Positions 8,122 through 16,318 of a stretch of 64,000 nt of DNA are shown here, in pieces. A program made the translations under genes and the position numbers. Location: assembly GCA_035253825.1 (NCBI GenBank), contig DATFBM010000007.1, positions 62,001 to 126,000 on the forward strand, in the 5' to 3' direction. Positions within the stretch are counted from its first letter, which is position 1. Each line of letters opens with the position of its first letter. The notes under the pieces are model-generated. The model did no database searches, was not told where the DNA came from, and saw only the letters and a program-made list of their open reading frames with translations. The DNA comes from JACCTH01 sp035253825 (GTDB lineage: Bacteria > Actinomycetota > Acidimicrobiia > Spongiisociales > ZC4RG35).

Positions 8122-9285
8122 ATGGCTGCCCCCGACTTCGGTCACGTTCGGGCTGCGGTCGCCGAGTTCCTTCCCGAGGTAGTCGAGCTGCGTCGTCAGC
8201 TGCATCGCCGTCCGGAATTGGCGTATCGCGAGGTGGCCACCACCGAATTGATCGAAACGCGCCTTCGGACCGCCGGGCTGGAACCCCGGGCCCGGAGCCC
8301 CCGCACCGGGCTCGTGGTCGAAGTGGGAAAGGGCGAGCACCTGGTCGGCTTTCGAAGTGATCTCGATGCGTTGCCCATTCAGGAGCCAGAAGGGCCGGTA
8401 CATCGCTCCGAAATTCCGGGCGTCATGCACGCCTGCGGCCACGACGTTCATACCGCCATCGGCGCCGGACTGGCCCTGGTGGCAGCCCGGCTCGAACTCG
8501 AACGTCGGATCCGCTTTGTATTTCAACCGGCCGAGGAGGCCTTCCCCGGGGGAGGACAGGAGCTGGTGGCTGAAGGTGCTGCCGAGGGCCTGGCGGCCAT
8601 CGTCGCCTTCCACTGCGATCCCACCTTGGAGGTGGGAAAGGTGGGGATGCGGTCGGGACCTATAACGGCCTCGGCCGACCGCTTCTTCGTCACCCTGGAG
8701 GGCCCGGGAGGCCACACTGCTCGACCTCACCGAACTGTCGATCTCGTGTTTGCCTCAGGACTATTGGTTTCACAGCTCCCAGGCCTCATCGATCGCCACA
8801 CCGACGCCCGCCTACCCAAGGCAGTGGTGTTCGGGTCGATCTCGGGGGGCACCGCCGAAAACGTAATCCCAACCAGGGTGGAGTTATCTGGCACCTGCCG
8901 CACGCTCGACCGCGGACTCTGGGAAGAGATTCCGAGTCTCCTCGAGCGATTGGTCCACGAGATAGTCGCTCCGACCGGGGCGAAGGTCGGGTTCAAGTAT
9001 GTGCGGGGTGTTCCTCCGGTCATCAACAATTCGGATGTAGTCGCCGCCTGTCGCGAGGCGGTCAGTCATTCCCTGGGCGTGTCCAGCATTGTTGAGGCGG
9101 AGAGCTCGATGGGAGCCGAGGACTTCTCGGCGTTCACAGAAGCGGTGCCCGGGGCCCTGATGCGCTTGGGAGTGAAGACCCCCGGCGAGCGCTCGGTCGA
9201 CCTCCACTCGGCCTCCTTCTGCGCCGACGAAGGAGCCGTCGAAGTCGGGCTGTTGGCAGGGATGGCATCCCTCCTCGCGATCTAA
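8122..9285 (+). CDS. M20-family amidohydrolase (HipO/AbgB-like)
   Basis: A 387-residue zinc peptidase/amidohydrolase of the M20D type. It has the metal motif ACGHDVHTA (C105, H107, H110), the Glu pair QPAEEAFPGG, and a dimerisation domain with GPGGHTARPH. Members hydrolyse N-acyl amino acids, hippurate, indole-acetyl amino acids or N-acetyl diaminopimelate; the sequence alone does not choose between these. It lies 25 bp after glnE and its TAA overlaps the TAG of the converging tyrA by three bases. Confidence 0.88.
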   Translation: MAAPDFGHVRAAVAEFLPEVVELRRQLHRRPELAYREVATTELIETRLRTAGLEPRARSPRTGLVVEVGKGEHLVGFRSDLDALPIQEPEGPVHRSEIPGVMHACGHDVHTAIGAGLALVAARLELERRIRFVFQPAEEAFPGGGQELVAEGAAEGLAAIVAFHCDPTLEVGKVGMRSGPITASADRFFVTLEGPGGHTARPHRTVDLVFASGLLVSQLPGLIDRHTDARLPKAVVFGSISGGTAENVIPTRVELSGTCRTLDRGLWEEIPSLLERLVHEIVAPTGAKVGFKYVRGVPPVINNSDVVAACREAVSHSLGVSSIVEAESSMGAEDFSAFTEAVPGALMRLGVKTPGERSVDLHSASFCADEGAVEVGLLAGMASLLAI

Positions 9286-10298
9286 ATCAGATCAAATCCC
9301 TCCGCTCGGAGCGTGGTGATCAGCAGATCCACCTCCGCCGCCCGCACCGAGAGGGTGAGCACGCCCCCGCCGCCGTGGGTGGCATGACGGAGTTGAAGAT
9401 CACGCAGATCGACACCGGAGACCTCGAGGGCGTGGCCAACCCGGGCTATCTCCCCCGGACGATCCTCGAGTACGACCCCGATCGAAGTGACAGGGGCGGT
9501 CAAAGAGCTCCTGGCGGCGCGGGCCGAGAGTAGGGCGGCGCCGATCTGCTCTCGGTTCTGCTCCTCGACGAGGTCCGCCCAGGCGAAGAGGTCGCCACCC
9601 AACTCCCGAAGTCTCGCCGCCAAGGGCTCCCGGTTCTCGACCAGCACATCTGGCCACCACCCTGGAGAGGAAAGAGCGATACGGGTGAGGTCGCGGAATC
9701 CGCCGGCAGCGAGGTCGAGCGCACCTGGATCGCGGGCGACCCGGTTGACGAGGGCCGAGGCCAAAACCTGGGGGAGATGGCTGATGGCAGCCACCGCCTC
9801 GTCGTGCTGGACGGCGCTGAGGTGCAATGGAATGGCGCCCAGCTTTGTGACCAGTTCGCTGAGCTCGTTGAGCGAAGCAGGATCGGCGTTATCCGTGGTC
9901 AAGACCCAGGTCGCCCCCTGGAAGAGCGACCCTGAGGCCCCGCCCGGGCCCGACGTTTCCCGGCCGGCCAGAGGATGGCCACCGACGTACCGATGGAGAT
10001 GGCGCCCCGCCGCCACCATCGGCGCCTTCACCCCGGCCACATCCGTGACGAGGGCATCGACCCTCAGCACAGCCAGAGTTTCCTCGATCGCCGCCGGTGG
10101 CCCCGCCAGCACGATCAGCTCGGTCGATTCGGCCTCGGCTGCGTGAGCCAGCATCTCGTCTAGCCCACCCATCGCGGCCGCAGTTCGGAGCGCGGCATCG
10201 TCCGGATCCCAACCGACCACCGACCAACCCAAGCGCCGCAGGGCGATGCCGATCGAAGCACCGATCAATCCGGTGCCCAGCACCGCCGCCCTCGCCAT
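9282..10298 (-). CDS. tyrA: prephenate dehydrogenase with C-terminal ACT domain
   Basis: A 338-residue TyrA. The NAD-binding Rossmann motif LGTGLIGASIG is at residues 7-17, GGHPLAGRETSGPGGA is the substrate-site motif, and residues from about 265 form an ACT regulatory domain (VVLEDRPGEIARVGHAL). It converts prephenate to 4-hydroxyphenylpyruvate in tyrosine synthesis. The ACT domain suggests tyrosine feedback. It follows the DAHP synthase gene by four bases, making a two-gene aromatic operon. Confidence 0.93.
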   Translation of the reverse strand: MARAAVLGTGLIGASIGIALRRLGWSVVGWDPDDAALRTAAAMGGLDEMLAHAAEAESTELIVLAGPPAAIEETLAVLRVDALVTDVAGVKAPMVAAGRHLHRYVGGHPLAGRETSGPGGASGSLFQGATWVLTTDNADPASLNELSELVTKLGAIPLHLSAVQHDEAVAAISHLPQVLASALVNRVARDPGALDLAAGGFRDLTRIALSSPGWWPDVLVENREPLAARLRELGGDLFAWADLVEEQNREQIGAALLSARAARSSLTAPVTSIGVVLEDRPGEIARVGHALEVSGVDLRDLQLRHATHGGGGVLTLSVRAAEVDLLITTLRAEGFDLI

Positions 10299-10301
10299 GG
10301 G

Positions 10302-11324
10302 TCAGGTCTTCAGCCCGAGCACTCCGGCCAGAGCCCGCACCGACTCCATCAGGTCGGCGAACTCGCTGGGAAGCAGGGCTTGGGCACCATCGACTTTCGC
10401 CGTGTCGGGGGCCGGGTGGACATCGACCATGATCCCATCGGCTCCCGCTCCCACCGCGGCGCGGGCGAGGGGTGCGACCAGTTCCCGCTTGCCCCCCGAG
10501 TGCGAAGGGTCGATCAGGATCGGCAGGTGGGACATCGTTTTGACAAGAGGAACCGCGGTGATGTCGAGAGTGTTGCGGGATGCGGTTTCGAACGTGCGGA
10601 TGCCGCGCTCGACCAGCATGATCTGATGATTGCCTTCCTTGTAGATGTACTCGGCGGCATTCAGCCATTCCTCGAGCGTGGCCGTGAACCCGCGCTTCAA
10701 CATGACTGGCTTTGGTTGACGGCCCACCTCGGCCAGCAACGAATAGTTCGACATGTTGCGGGTACCGATGCGGATGATGTCGGCGTAGGACGAGACCAAT
10801 CCGACGTCACGAGAGTCGAGCACCTCAGCCACGAACGGCAAGCCGAATTTCTCCCGCGCTTCCGCAAGATACTTGAGGCCTTCCTCCCCCAAACCCTGGA
10901 AGGAGTAGGGCGACGTGCGGGGCTTGAACGCATCTCCTCGCAAGATCCGCGCTCCGGCGGCGGAAACAGCCTCGGCGGTGCGAAGCAACTGGTCGCGCGA
11001 TTCAACCGCGCACGGTCCGGCCACGGCCGTGAAGGAACCGCCCCCCAGAGAGACGTCGCCCACTTCGATGACCGTGTCCTCCTCCTGGAAATCTCGCGAG
11101 ACGAAGCGGAAGGACTTGAGCACCGGAACCGCCTTCTCCACTCCCGGCATTGCCTCCCACGGAAGTGTCGAGATAACGTCCCGATCCCCGATCGCTCCGA
11201 TCACGGTCCGAAACTGTCCTGCCGAGACATGAGCCTCACAGCCGATCTCCGCCAGCCGCGCTACGACGCCAGCAACATCGGCTGGGCTGGCTTGGCGGCG
11301 CATAACAATGATCATCGAGGACAC
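10302..11324 (-). CDS. aroF: 3-deoxy-7-phosphoheptulonate synthase, type I-beta with N-terminal ferredoxin-like domain
   Basis: A 340-residue DAHP synthase. Residues 1-70 form the small regulatory ACT/ferredoxin-like domain (MIIVMRRQASPADVAGVV), followed by the barrel with AGPCAVESRDQL, FKPRTSPYSFQGLG, PVMLKRG and DPSHSGGKRELV. It condenses PEP with erythrose 4-phosphate, the first step of the shikimate pathway. Start is GTG 11324; an ATG three codons in is possible. Paired with tyrA, so the two ends of tyrosine synthesis are co-expressed. Confidence 0.95.
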   Translation of the reverse strand: MSSMIIVMRRQASPADVAGVVARLAEIGCEAHVSAGQFRTVIGAIGDRDVISTLPWEAMPGVEKAVPVLKSFRFVSRDFQEEDTVIEVGDVSLGGGSFTAVAGPCAVESRDQLLRTAEAVSAAGARILRGDAFKPRTSPYSFQGLGEEGLKYLAEAREKFGLPFVAEVLDSRDVGLVSSYADIIRIGTRNMSNYSLLAEVGRQPKPVMLKRGFTATLEEWLNAAEYIYKEGNHQIMLVERGIRTFETASRNTLDITAVPLVKTMSHLPILIDPSHSGGKRELVAPLARAAVGAGADGIMVDVHPAPDTAKVDGAQALLPSEFADLMESVRALAGVLGLKT

Positions 11325-11355
11325 TTGCTTTGACGAGAAGAGTAGGTTCTAAGCG

Positions 11356-12072
11356 GTGACGGCAGCGCCAGTCGTATACGAGGAGCACGTCGGGCGGTCT
11401 CGCCAGTACTGGCGCGACCTCGTCCTCGGGATCAACGACGGTCTGGTGTCGATGTTGCTGCTCGTGGTGGGCGTCGTCGGCGGGGGCCTGGATCGCCAGC
11501 AGATTGTTCTCACCGGCGTGGCCGGAGCCCTGGCGGGGGCGGTCTCGATGGCGACGGGCGAGTACCTGGCGACCAAATCCCAGGATGAGGTCATGGAGTC
11601 CGAGCTCGCCCTGGAACGCACCCACATCAAGCATTTCCGTCAGCAGGAAGTCGATCAGCTTTATCCGATGCTGCGTGAGGTCGGTGTCAGCGAATCTGAC
11701 ATCGACAGCGTGGTCAAGGCCTTGACCCGCGACGACGAAGTGCTTTTGAATTCGATGAAGGTGCTCGAGTTCGGTGTCGTTGATACCGAACGCCGCTCCC
11801 CAATGTCGGCCGCTTGGGCTTCGGGTGGCTTGTTCCTCCTCGGTTCGATCCCGGCCGTGGTGCCCTTCCTGTTTCCGATCAGCCGCACGACCGGTGTGGT
11901 GGTGGCCGCAATCACCGCCGGGCTCTGCCTCTTTGCGGTCGGGGTGGTGAAGACCTTCGTCACCCGGACGAACGCGTTTGCGGCCGGGTTCCAGAACCTG
12001 ATCATCGCCGGAGTCGGAGCTCTGGCGGCATTTGGGGTCGGACGCTTGGTGGGGGTGACGCCCCTCGCCTGA
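11356..12072 (+). CDS. VIT/CCC1-family membrane transporter
   Basis: A 238-residue protein of the VIT1/CCC1 family of iron and manganese transporters. It has the N-terminal motif GINDGLVSMLLLVVGVVGG, the second helix motif MATGEYLATKSQDEV, a cytoplasmic helical segment rich in Glu (residues 75-130) typical of the metal-binding region, and three more hydrophobic helices at the C-terminus. Starts with GTG, divergent from aroF with 31 bp between. Substrate assignment is by family only. Confidence 0.88.
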   Translation: MTAAPVVYEEHVGRSRQYWRDLVLGINDGLVSMLLLVVGVVGGGLDRQQIVLTGVAGALAGAVSMATGEYLATKSQDEVMESELALERTHIKHFRQQEVDQLYPMLREVGVSESDIDSVVKALTRDDEVLLNSMKVLEFGVVDTERRSPMSAAWASGGLFLLGSIPAVVPFLFPISRTTGVVVAAITAGLCLFAVGVVKTFVTRTNAFAAGFQNLIIAGVGALAAFGVGRLVGVTPLA

Positions 12073-12106
12073 GCTGCTAGCTAGCTGCTTGCAGAAGTTA
12101 TACGCT

Positions 12107-12116
12107 TGCTATAGCA
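12107..12116. promoter_or_regulatory. 10-bp perfect palindrome at the XRE gene start, possible operator
   Basis: TGCTATAGCA reads the same on both strands and ends on the A of the ATG at 12116. The surroundings are repetitive (GCTAGCTAGC at 12075-12085 and two GCTTGC copies). Its position, covering the likely promoter or start site of a regulator gene, suggests autoregulation by the XRE protein. No footprint or second copy was identified. Confidence 0.4.
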
Positions 12117-12514
12117 TGCAACCTGTGAGTGAAAGCAAGCAGCCGGTCCCCATCGGGACTCACGTCGGCGAGTTCATCCGCTCCCAGCGGGAGCGAGCCG
12201 ATCTCTCGCTGCGGCGTCTGGCGGAGCGGGCGGGAGTTTCCAATCCGTATCTGAGCCAGGTCGAACGAGGATTGCGGAAACCGTCCGCCGAGATTCTCAA
12301 GCGGATCTCGCGAGCCCTTTCGATCTCGGCTGAGTCCCTCTACTCGAAGGCCGGCCTGATCGAGGAGGGGCCCGAGCGACCCAACGTCGTCGAGGCCATC
12401 ACCGAGGACCAGGCGTTGACCCCCCGCCAGAAGCAGGTGCTGCTTGATCTCTATCGAACCCTGATCAACGCAGGATCAGAGCTTGATTCTGCCAAAACAG
12501 TTAGGAGCAACTAA
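12116..12514 (+). CDS. XRE-family transcriptional regulator (Rv0474-like)
   Basis: A 132-residue protein with an N-terminal helix-turn-helix (LSLRRLAERAGVSNPYLSQVERGLRKPS, given here only by its ends: LSLRRLAERAG to LSQVERGLRKPS), residues about 28-85, and a short helical C-terminus. In Mycobacterium tuberculosis a similar small XRE gene (Rv0474) precedes hbhA (Rv0475); here too the next gene encodes an HBHA-like protein, overlapping by one base (TAATG). ATG 12116 or GTG 12125 are possible starts. Probably controls its own operon. Confidence 0.85.
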   Translation: MQPVSESKQPVPIGTHVGEFIRSQRERADLSLRRLAERAGVSNPYLSQVERGLRKPSAEILKRISRALSISAESLYSKAGLIEEGPERPNVVEAITEDQALTPRQKQVLLDLYRTLINAGSELDSAKTVRSN

Positions 12515-13041
12515 TGAAAGCCAAGAAAGCCCTTTACGCCGCCGTCGGTGCACCCGTGGTCGCTTTTCGAATGGCCTCGGAGGCCGCCACGGAATTGCGG
12601 ACTCGTCTGAACAAGGAGGCGAACTCCTTTGGCAAGAACGCCCAGACCCGTATGGACAAGTGGGCCACGGAGGGCGAGAAGGTCTGGAACCGTCTCTCCG
12701 ACGCCAAGGTTGTCGACGAGTTCGCCAGCCGGGTCGACTTCGATCAGGTCAGCACTCAGGTCAACAAGCTGCGCGATCAGCTCGAAGACCTGCTGGCTAC
12801 CTGGCGCTCGTCCTTTCGCCCCGAGAAGCTTCCCACCATCAAGGCAGAGGCGTCCGGCGAAGGCGTGAAGTTCGAGACGATTCCGGCTAAGAAAGCCGCC
12901 CCTCGCAAGACGACGGCAGCCAAAAAGACCACCGGGGCCAAGAAGGCCAGCGGGGCCAAGAAGGCCAGCGGGGCCAAGAAAGCGCCGGCTCGCAAGCCCG
13001 CCGCCCGCAGCGGACAAAAGAAGGTAGCCGCCGCTAGCTGA
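12514..13041 (+). CDS. HBHA/phasin-like coiled-coil protein with lysine/alanine-rich tail
   Basis: A 175-residue protein. Residues about 5-110 are helical and charged, as in HBHA and phasin-type proteins. The last 50 residues are a basic, low-complexity tail with repeats of AKKT/AKKASG (for example TGAKKASGAKKASGAKKAP). Mycobacterial HBHA, a surface adhesin that binds heparan sulphate through a similar KKAAPAKK tail, lies behind a similar XRE gene. RBS AGGAG before the ATG. Homology is by architecture and gene order; the tail could also bind DNA or polyphosphate. Confidence 0.75.
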   Translation: MKAKKALYAAVGAPVVAFRMASEAATELRTRLNKEANSFGKNAQTRMDKWATEGEKVWNRLSDAKVVDEFASRVDFDQVSTQVNKLRDQLEDLLATWRSSFRPEKLPTIKAEASGEGVKFETIPAKKAAPRKTTAAKKTTGAKKASGAKKASGAKKAPARKPAARSGQKKVAAAS

Positions 13042-13052
13042 CCCTCCGGTAA

Positions 13053-13454
13053 CTACTTGACTGCTGGATCGAGGCGGGTAGCCGCCTCGATCCAGCTTTC
13101 GACCATCGCCTCGGTGGGGAGGCGGCGCACCATCTGTTTGCGCCCGTTGGTGTCGATCAGTTTCGCCGTCAAGGCAATCGCGTTACGGCGGCGCAGGTCC
13201 TTGATCGTCCACACCCCACACGTTTCCAGCAGGAGGGCGTACTCGGATCCAATCCCCTTCACCCTCATCAGGTCGGCTCGCTGCGCCCACCGCAGCACCT
13301 GCTCGGATTCGAAACCCATATCCCCTGCCACCTGATCGCGCCCGGCTTTGGTGCCCGCTTTCTTCAAGAGAGATTCAGTAGTACGGATTCCTGCTTTGCG
13401 AAGTTTGGTGGCGTCTTTCGCGTCGATGCCAGCGATCTCATCGATTCGGGCCAC
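13053..13454 (-). CDS. DUF4332 helix-hairpin-helix protein
   Basis: A 133-residue protein with tandem helix-hairpin-helix-like segments: IAGIDAKDATKLRKAGIRT near the N-terminus and RVKGIGSEYALLLETCGV in the middle. This is the DUF4332 arrangement, common in actinobacteria and cyanobacteria and presumed to bind nucleic acid or act as a scaffold. Role unknown. It converges on the HBHA-like gene with 11 bp between the stops, and its last codons form one side of a terminator hairpin for that operon. Confidence 0.8.
   Translation of the reverse strand: MARIDEIAGIDAKDATKLRKAGIRTTESLLKKAGTKAGRDQVAGDMGFESEQVLRWAQRADLMRVKGIGSEYALLLETCGVWTIKDLRRRNAIALTAKLIDTNGRKQMVRRLPTEAMVESWIEAATRLDPAVK
13063..13096 (+). 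terminator. 15-bp perfect hairpin, likely terminator of the XRE/HBHA-like operon
   Basis: The arm 13063-13077 is perfectly complementary to 13082-13096 with a GTAG loop, followed by TTTCG. It lies 22 bp after the HBHA-like stop but entirely inside the 3' coding end of the converging DUF4332 gene. The T-run is weak, so termination efficiency is uncertain. Confidence 0.55.
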
Positions 13455-13510
13455 AGAGCTCCTTTTTCACAACGCCGGGGAAGTCGATCGACTTTATCGA
13501 AGCGCAACGC

Positions 13511-14098
13511 TCACCGCTTGGGCCGCAGGTCCTCTATATCCTCGGCGGTGTCCACGTCGCGGGGGGGTCGCGCTTCGAACCACACCTCCTCGACCCATTC
13601 GGGGTGAGCCTTGAAAAGCGGCTTGGCTCCGGCATCTCCCTCGAGACTCATGAGACGACCCCAAAGTGGCCTTTCAACCAACACCGGGTTCCCCCACTCG
13701 TAGCGATACTTGGGCACGATTACCTGTCGTTGCGTGCGCCGCCGCGCCTCCAGCAAAGCCATCACCACGTCTTGGTCGATCTCGGGTTGGTCGCCAAGGA
13801 AGATGAGGACGGACTCCGCCCGCGTCAATCGGAGGATGGCGTCGAGTCCCACCCGCAGCGATGAGGACATGCCGCGCTCCCACTCGAAATTCTCGACCAC
13901 AACCCAATCGGTGAAGTCGACCTCCGCCAGAATGCGCTCGGCTTCCGCCCCTAGAACGACGAAGCGATGGTCGAAAGGCCCCTTGGCGACTTCGGTGAGC
14001 ACATGACTGAGGAGAGTGCCCTCTCCCCAAGGCTCGATTTGCTTGGGCCGCCCAAGTCTCTGCGAAGCTCCTCCCGCCAGCACCAGCGCCGCAATCAC
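13511..14098 (-). CDS. MobA/MocA-like nucleotidyltransferase for molybdenum cofactor
   Basis: A 195-residue NTP transferase starting with GTG. The N-terminal nucleotide-binding motif ALVLAGGASQRLGRPKQ and the later FLGDQPEID match MocA/CoxI-type molybdopterin cytidylyl- or guanylyltransferases. It is the last gene of the cox operon, 17 bp after the XdhC/CoxF gene. Molybdenum hydroxylases of this type use molybdopterin cytosine dinucleotide, so MCD synthesis or insertion for the CoxSLM enzyme is the likely role. Confidence 0.85.
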   Translation of the reverse strand: MIAALVLAGGASQRLGRPKQIEPWGEGTLLSHVLTEVAKGPFDHRFVVLGAEAERILAEVDFTDWVVVENFEWERGMSSSLRVGLDAILRLTRAESVLIFLGDQPEIDQDVVMALLEARRRTQRQVIVPKYRYEWGNPVLVERPLWGRLMSLEGDAGAKPLFKAHPEWVEEVWFEARPPRDVDTAEDIEDLRPKR

Positions 14099-14115
14099 GG
14101 GCCGACGCTACCCCC

Positions 14116-15177
14116 TCAATCGCTCGGCAAGTAGCGGGCCTTCCCGATCAGGTCGAGCTCTTCGTCCGGCCGCCGAGTGGCGGCGATCACCTCCGCCAGG
14201 ATCGCGACCGCGATCTCGGCCGGAGTGCTAGCGCCAATGTCTTTGCCGATAGGGCCGTGGATCCGGTCGATCGAGCGCTCGTCGTATCCGGCGCTGAGGA
14301 GCCTTTGCCGTCGCCGACGGGTGGTGCCCGAGCTCCCCATCGCCCCTATGTAGGCGGCGTCGCTAGCGAGAACCTGAGGCCAGAGAGGGTCCTCGAAGCG
14401 GGCGTCATGGCTGAGAATTACCACCGCAGTTCCCCGGTCGAAAACCAGGTCGAGCTGGTCGGGCCAGCCGGGCAGTAGTTGGTCGGCCTCGGGGAAACGA
14501 TCTCTGGTGAGAAACGCCGGGCGGGCATCACTGACGGTGACGCGGTAGCCGAGCCTCTTGGCCATTGGCACCAGCTCCTGTGCGATGTGCATCGCTCCGA
14601 AGATGAGCATGTGCGGAGAGGGGGCGATGCTCTCGACGTAGGCTTCGTGGCCGCCGTACTCGAGCGTCAGGTTCATGCCTCTTTCGAGCAGCTTCGCCGC
14701 GTCCGCCAGCACGCTCTCTTCGATGGCAGAAGGAATGGCCCCGGCAGTCACCCGGCCATCGACGACGAGCGCACTTTGTCCCATGCGTTCTCCGCCGACA
14801 ATGGTGACCAATGAGCCGTAGCCGTCTCTTTCGATCAACTCCTCGATCGCATCGAGTACCGGGCTGGCGCTTTGGTCCTCGAGAAAGACTTGGATACGGC
14901 CACCGCATGCCAGACCCACCGCGAAGGCGTCCTCATCGGCGATCCCGTATCCGACCAGCTCAGGGCGTTGGTCATCGAGAACCTTCTGCAAACGAACAAA
15001 GACATCGTTCTCTACGCACCCTCCGGACACCGAGCCCGCCATCTCCCCCGACGATGAGATCATGAACCGCGATCCCACCGGGCGCGGTGCGGACCCGGAA
15101 ACGCGGGCGACCGTGGCGACTCCCACCTTCTTTCCCTCTGCCAGCCAGGAGCGCCGGCGCCGCAGTTCCTCAATCAT
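14116..15177 (-). CDS. XdhC/CoxF-family molybdoenzyme maturation factor
   Basis: A 353-residue XdhC/CoxI-family protein. The N-terminal XdhC domain has SAPRPVGSRF and GSVSGGCVENDVF; the C-terminal Rossmann domain has LIFGAMHIAQELVPMAKRLG and AYIGAMGSS. Family members bind molybdenum cofactor and help sulfuration and insertion into xanthine-dehydrogenase-type enzymes. Its ATG overlaps the end of the CoxE-like gene by 8 bp. Fits maturation of CoxSLM. Confidence 0.9.
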   Translation of the reverse strand: MIEELRRRRSWLAEGKKVGVATVARVSGSAPRPVGSRFMISSSGEMAGSVSGGCVENDVFVRLQKVLDDQRPELVGYGIADEDAFAVGLACGGRIQVFLEDQSASPVLDAIEELIERDGYGSLVTIVGGERMGQSALVVDGRVTAGAIPSAIEESVLADAAKLLERGMNLTLEYGGHEAYVESIAPSPHMLIFGAMHIAQELVPMAKRLGYRVTVSDARPAFLTRDRFPEADQLLPGWPDQLDLVFDRGTAVVILSHDARFEDPLWPQVLASDAAYIGAMGSSGTTRRRRQRLLSAGYDERSIDRIHGPIGKDIGASTPAEIAVAILAEVIAATRRPDEELDLIGKARYLPSD

Positions 15178-16318
15178 GGATGGCCACCTGCGGAATCGGG
15201 CGGGTGTGGCTGGAGACCGACTCCAACACCGCCACCACCGTCTCCAAATTGGAAAAGTTCGTCACTGGCAGAAAATCGTCAACGTAGGGAAGGGCGGCTT
15301 TCATCCCCCGGGTCAGCGGGGCGTAAGCCGGGCGGCCGGCGAGGGGGTTTAGCCAGATCACCCGATGCACGCTGCGATGAAGACGAGCCATCTCGCTCGC
15401 CAGCACGACCGGATCCCCTCGATCCCAGCCGTCGGAGATGATGACCGCCACCGGTCCGCCCCGACCGACCCGACGCGACCAATCGTGGTTGAACGAGGCA
15501 ATGGCTTCTCCGATTCGAGTACCGCTCGACCAGTCAGTCACGGCACCGGCTACCTCGGCGATTGCGAGGGAGGGATCGCGTCGCTCCAGCTGTCGGGTGA
15601 TTCTCGTCAGGTGGGTGGCGAAGACGAAGGCCTCCAAACGGCCCAGGAGACCGCGGGCGGCGTGGGCGAAATAGAGCAGCATCTCCGTGTATCGCTCCAT
15701 CGACCCTGAGACGTCGGCAATGAAGATGAGAGGGCGGCGGCGCCGTTTTCGCTCCACCAATTCGAGTTTCATCAAGTCCGCTTCCGGTCCCACGGTGCGG
15801 TGAAGCGATCGCCGCAAATCGGGTCGACCCCGATGGAGAGCCGGGCGCTGACGGCGACTCCGCGCCTGAGCTGGGGCCCACACCATCGAGTCGATGAGAG
15901 ACCTGATCTCAGCCACTTCACTCGTGGTCAGTGTGGCGAAGTCGCGCTGCCGAAGGCGTTCGATCGCCGAACCCCCGGCGGTACGAAAGCGGCTCTCCTC
16001 CCCTTCTGCCCCCTCTGTTAGTCCTGCTGCCGGGGTCCTGACGGACCAGGTACGGGCCTTGGGAGAGACGTTCAGGAGCACCGGCACCGCTTCCTCCCGG
16101 AAGAAGTCCATAAAGACGCGGGCGAAAACCTGATACTGGTTGGCGTCGGTGCAGCAGACCGCTCTCAGAGCGTAAAAAACATCCCCAGGGGCGGCCAGGC
16201 CGACAACGTCTATCGCTCGCAAAACCTCCGCCGTGGTTCCCGCCGGCACCGGAATTCCCTCGTTACGCAGGCGGCTGACAAAGCTCACCAGCACTTCGAG
16301 ACTGGCGGCGGTACTCAC
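15170..16318 (-). CDS. coxE: CoxE-like von Willebrand factor A protein
   Basis: A 382-residue VWA-domain protein of the CoxE family. The MIDAS motif DVSGSMERY is in the middle of the protein and SDGWDRGDP follows in the second half; the N-terminal 170 residues are helical as in CoxE. CoxE works with the MoxR/CoxD ATPase in building the Mo active site of CO-dehydrogenase-type enzymes. Its ATG overlaps the stop of the M15 peptidase gene as ATGA. Confidence 0.88.
   Translation of the reverse strand: MSTAASLEVLVSFVSRLRNEGIPVPAGTTAEVLRAIDVVGLAAPGDVFYALRAVCCTDANQYQVFARVFMDFFREEAVPVLLNVSPKARTWSVRTPAAGLTEGAEGEESRFRTAGGSAIERLRQRDFATLTTSEVAEIRSLIDSMVWAPAQARSRRQRPALHRGRPDLRRSLHRTVGPEADLMKLELVERKRRRRPLIFIADVSGSMERYTEMLLYFAHAARGLLGRLEAFVFATHLTRITRQLERRDPSLAIAEVAGAVTDWSSGTRIGEAIASFNHDWSRRVGRGGPVAVIISDGWDRGDPVVLASEMARLHRSVHRVIWLNPLAGRPAYAPLTRGMKAALPYVDDFLPVTNFSNLETVVAVLESVSSHTRPIPQVAIHD

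Noticed and set aside
12880..13020. Repeated AAGAAGGCC units in the HBHA-like gene as a repeat array or CRISPR
   Set aside because: They are in-frame codons of a low-complexity Lys/Ala tail with no spacers.
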